A stretch of 9,128 nucleotides of DNA from Sedimenticola sp. (GTDB lineage Bacteria; Pseudomonadota; Gammaproteobacteria; Chromatiales; Chromatiaceae): contig JAUXBK010000099.1 of the NCBI GenBank assembly GCA_030619405.1, positions 1 through 9,128 on the forward strand, read 5' to 3'. The position numbers and the translations under genes are program-made. Positions 7,291 to 9,128 of the stretch are shown here, one piece after another (position 1 is the first letter of the stretch; the number at the start of each line of letters is the position of its first letter). The notes under the pieces are model-generated. The model saw only the letters and a list, made by a program, of their open reading frames with translations. It was not told the DNA's origin and searched no databases.

Positions 7291-7345
7291 CTTAACATTC
7301 GTTAATCTGACCGTAACCCTCCGTTAACCTGCACTGATTTATGCT
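7291..7345 (+). promoter_or_regulatory. Putative response-regulator operator and promoter for the moxR-DUF58 operon
   Basis: Four clear half-sites are present: CTTAAC (7291-7296), GTTAAT (7301-7306), CGTAAC (7312-7317) and GTTAAC (7323-7328). Their TAA cores repeat at 10, 11 and 11 bp, one helical turn each, on the same face of the DNA. A -10-like TATGCT (7340-7345) starts 11 bp after the last half-site; the expected -35 position falls inside the array and is a poor hexamer. The predicted start near 7352 gives a leader of about 50 nt, with GGAG (7391-7394) 8 bp before the moxR ATG. The AT-rich array stands out from its GC-rich surroundings. It closely parallels the array before the protease gene. 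An OmpR/PhoB-class activator is the natural ligand; which one is inference. Confidence 0.6.
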
Positions 7346-7402
7346 GCAGCCTGCCACATTGATAGAGACAGTAACAACACCCAAAGCAATGGAGCCCAGA
7401 CC

Positions 7403-8413
7403 ATGACCAGACCCACCGCCGTGCCCGCTGAGGCCGCCACCGACGACAGTTACCCGGCCTTCGACCAGGTACGCTGCCGCATGCAGGAGAAGATCATCGG
7501 TCAGGACAAGCTGATCGACCGCCTGCTCATCGCCCTGCTGGCCGACGGCCATCTGCTGGTGGAAGGGCCGCCGGGGCTGGCCAAGACCCGGGCGATCAAA
7601 GAGCTGGCACAACTGCTGGAGGGGGACTTTCACCGCCTGCAGTTCACCCCTGACCTATTGCCCGGGGATCTTACCGGCACCGACATCTACCGACCGGAAA
7701 CCGCGGAGTTCGTGTTTCAACAGGGCCCCATCTTCCACAACCTGGTGCTGGCGGACGAGATCAACCGGGCACCGGCCAAGGTGCAGTCGGCCCTGCTGGA
7801 AGCGATGGAGGAGAAACAGGTCACGGTCGGCCGGCGCACCTATCCCCTGCCCCGGCCATTCCTGGTCATGGCCACCCAGAACCCTATCGAGCAGGAAGGG
7901 ACCTACCCGCTGCCCGAGGCCCAGTTGGACCGCTTTCTCATGCAGGTCAACATCGACTATCCGAAGGCGGACGCCGAAAACCAGATCCTGGAACTGACCC
8001 GGCGTGAGGCCGCCGCCAGCGCCATGGATCGAGCCGAACAGGAGACGGCCATTCTGAGCCGGCAGCAGATCTTCGACGGTCGCAGCCAGATCCTGGCACT
8101 GCATATGGCACCGCCGGTACAGGCCTACCTGGTGCACCTGGCACTGGCCACCCGCGATCCTTCCCCCTATGGCGGGCACCTGGCACGCTGGGTCAGCTTC
8201 GGCGTCAGCCCGCGGGGCACCATTGCCCTGGATCGCTGCGCCCGGGCGCACGCCTGGCTGCGGGACAAGGACTACGTCTCTCCCGAGGACGTGCAGGCCG
8301 TGCTGTTCGATGCCTTACGCCATCGGGTGCTGATCTCTTTCGAGGCAGAGGCCGAAGGGCACACGCCCGACGACTTCCTGCTGGAACTGCTGCAACGGGT
8401 GCCGGTGGCCTGA
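7403..8413 (+). CDS. MoxR-family AAA+ ATPase
   Basis: A 336-residue, full-length MoxR-type AAA+ ATPase, a cytoplasmic chaperone-like factor that usually works with VWA-domain proteins. Motifs in order: Walker A GPPGLAKTR (55-63, Lys61), Walker B LVLADEIN (114-121, Asp118/Glu119), sensor 1 in ATQNP (Asn160), arginine finger candidate R177 in LDRF, and the sensor 2 region GVSPRG (Arg271). The MoxR signature around EGTYPLPEAQLDRF is intact. The ATG is backed by GGAG 8 bp upstream. The stop overlaps the next ATG (TGATG), indicating translational coupling to the DUF58 gene, the usual partner of this family. Family members have been linked to metalloenzyme maturation and to envelope or oxidative stress tolerance; the substrate here is unknown. 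Expression is probably driven from the promoter array at 7291-7345. Confidence 0.95.
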   Translation: MTRPTAVPAEAATDDSYPAFDQVRCRMQEKIIGQDKLIDRLLIALLADGHLLVEGPPGLAKTRAIKELAQLLEGDFHRLQFTPDLLPGDLTGTDIYRPETAEFVFQQGPIFHNLVLADEINRAPAKVQSALLEAMEEKQVTVGRRTYPLPRPFLVMATQNPIEQEGTYPLPEAQLDRFLMQVNIDYPKADAENQILELTRREAAASAMDRAEQETAILSRQQIFDGRSQILALHMAPPVQAYLVHLALATRDPSPYGGHLARWVSFGVSPRGTIALDRCARAHAWLRDKDYVSPEDVQAVLFDALRHRVLISFEAEAEGHTPDDFLLELLQRVPVA

Positions 8414-9128
8414 TGAACCTGAACCCACGCATCTTCCGGCGCCAGACCCAGGGGGTTGGCACGAGCCCCGAGCAGCCCCGGTATCCCGGTGCCCAGGTCA
8501 CCCTGGATGAGTTGATCGCGCTGCGGCTGCAGGCCGGAGCACTGCAACTGGCCTGCCATGGCCCTGCCATCAATCTGCTGGCGGGCAGCCACAGCTCCCG
8601 TTTTCGCGGGCGCGGCATGGACTATGCGGAATCCCGCAACTATCAGCCCGGTGACGATATCCGCAACATGGACTGGCGGGTCACCGCCCGTACCGGACAA
8701 CCCCATATCAAGCTCTATCAGGAGGAGCGGGAACGACCGGTAGTGGTGATGCTGGACCTCAATCCAAGCATGTTCTTCGGCACCCGCGGGGCCTTCAAAT
8801 CGGTGGTGGCGGCACGCACCGCCGCCCTCATCGCCTGGGCCACGGTGGCCAGCGGCGATCGCATCGGCGCCCTGCTGTTCAACGGCGGCCATCAGGAATT
8901 GCAGCCCAAAGGCGGCAAGCACGGTGCCCTGCGCCTTATCCGACAACTGGTGGACGCCACCGACCCCGACCGCGGACTGGCGGAGTCACCTCATGCCGAC
9001 GGCCTGAACCGCGCCCTGGGCCGCCTGCGCCGGGTCGCCCGACCCGGCAGCCTGGTGTTCATCATCAGTGATTTCTACGGTGTCAACGAAGAGACTGGCA
9101 CCCATCTGATGCGCCTGCACCACCACAA
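8413..9128 (+). CDS. DUF58 domain-containing protein; 3' partial
   Basis: The reading frame opens at the ATG overlapping the moxR stop and stays open for 238 codons to the window edge, so the C-terminus is missing. The DUF58 signature is clear: FRGRGMDYAESRNYQPGDD (about 64-82), then NMDWRVTARTGQPHIK and a QEERERP stretch. A VWA-like segment follows: strand VVVMLD (Asp115), SMFFGTR, a helix with KSVVAARTAALIAW, GDRIGALLF, and later VFIISDF (Asp220). The metal-site motif reads D-L-N-P-S rather than the canonical D-x-S-x-S, so metal binding may be altered, as is common in DUF58 proteins. No membrane segment is seen in the visible part. DUF58 genes after moxR normally head a run of VWA and Bat-type membrane protein genes, expected just beyond this window. 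The function is not established; a role as a MoxR partner is inferred from the coupling. Confidence 0.93.
   Translation, partial: MNLNPRIFRRQTQGVGTSPEQPRYPGAQVTLDELIALRLQAGALQLACHGPAINLLAGSHSSRFRGRGMDYAESRNYQPGDDIRNMDWRVTARTGQPHIKLYQEERERPVVVMLDLNPSMFFGTRGAFKSVVAARTAALIAWATVASGDRIGALLFNGGHQELQPKGGKHGALRLIRQLVDATDPDRGLAESPHADGLNRALGRLRRVARPGSLVFIISDFYGVNEETGTHLMRLHHH

Noticed and set aside
7286..7310. Sigma-E type promoter (GAACCTT followed by TCTGA) before moxR
   Set aside because: The spacing between the two elements is about 12 bp, shorter than the ~16 bp needed, and the sequence is better explained by the phased half-site array.

Overview
The window is GC-rich (roughly 60% by eye), densely coded and entirely on the + strand. 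It holds six protein genes with two intergenic gaps (131 and 195 bp) and no RNA genes, insertion sequences or CRISPR arrays that I can see. Codon use, the Do-family protease, the OmpR-type two-component pair and the MoxR/DUF58 pair all suggest a proteobacterial chromosome, most likely a gammaproteobacterium. No gene here fixes the genus.

Left part (2-3613): the 3' portion of a very large protein that enters from upstream. Its first visible residues match the lid and winged-helix part of the large BREX/Pgl-type ATPases (BrxC, PglY, DUF6079-like). A long helical middle with a small cysteine cluster follows. The last ~160 residues look like a PglZ-type alkaline-phosphatase-fold domain. Such ATPases and PglZ are normally separate proteins of phage-defence systems, so an ATPase-PglZ-like fusion is the most unusual gene here. 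Its N-terminus and any partner genes lie outside the window.

Middle part (3618-7207): a response regulator starts 4 bp after the ATPase stop, and a sensor histidine kinase starts immediately after the regulator's stop. After a heptanucleotide repeat and a promoter region comes an exported Do-family (DegP/DegQ-like) serine protease with two PDZ domains. This is a typical envelope-stress layout: membrane sensor, DNA-binding regulator and periplasmic quality-control protease.

Right part (7403-9128): a MoxR-family AAA+ ATPase overlaps the start of a DUF58 protein by one base, and the DUF58 gene runs off the window. This is the usual beginning of a MoxR/DUF58/VWA (Bat-type) operon.

The two intergenic regions share an unexpected feature. 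Upstream of both the protease and moxR there is an array of TTAA/GTAA-type half-sites at 10-11 bp periodicity, ending 11 bp before a TATNCT -10-like hexamer (in the protease promoter the last half-site is degenerate). This is the layout expected for an OmpR/PhoB-family activator. The simplest reading is that the adjacent response regulator controls both the protease and the MoxR operon. That is inference from sequence alone.
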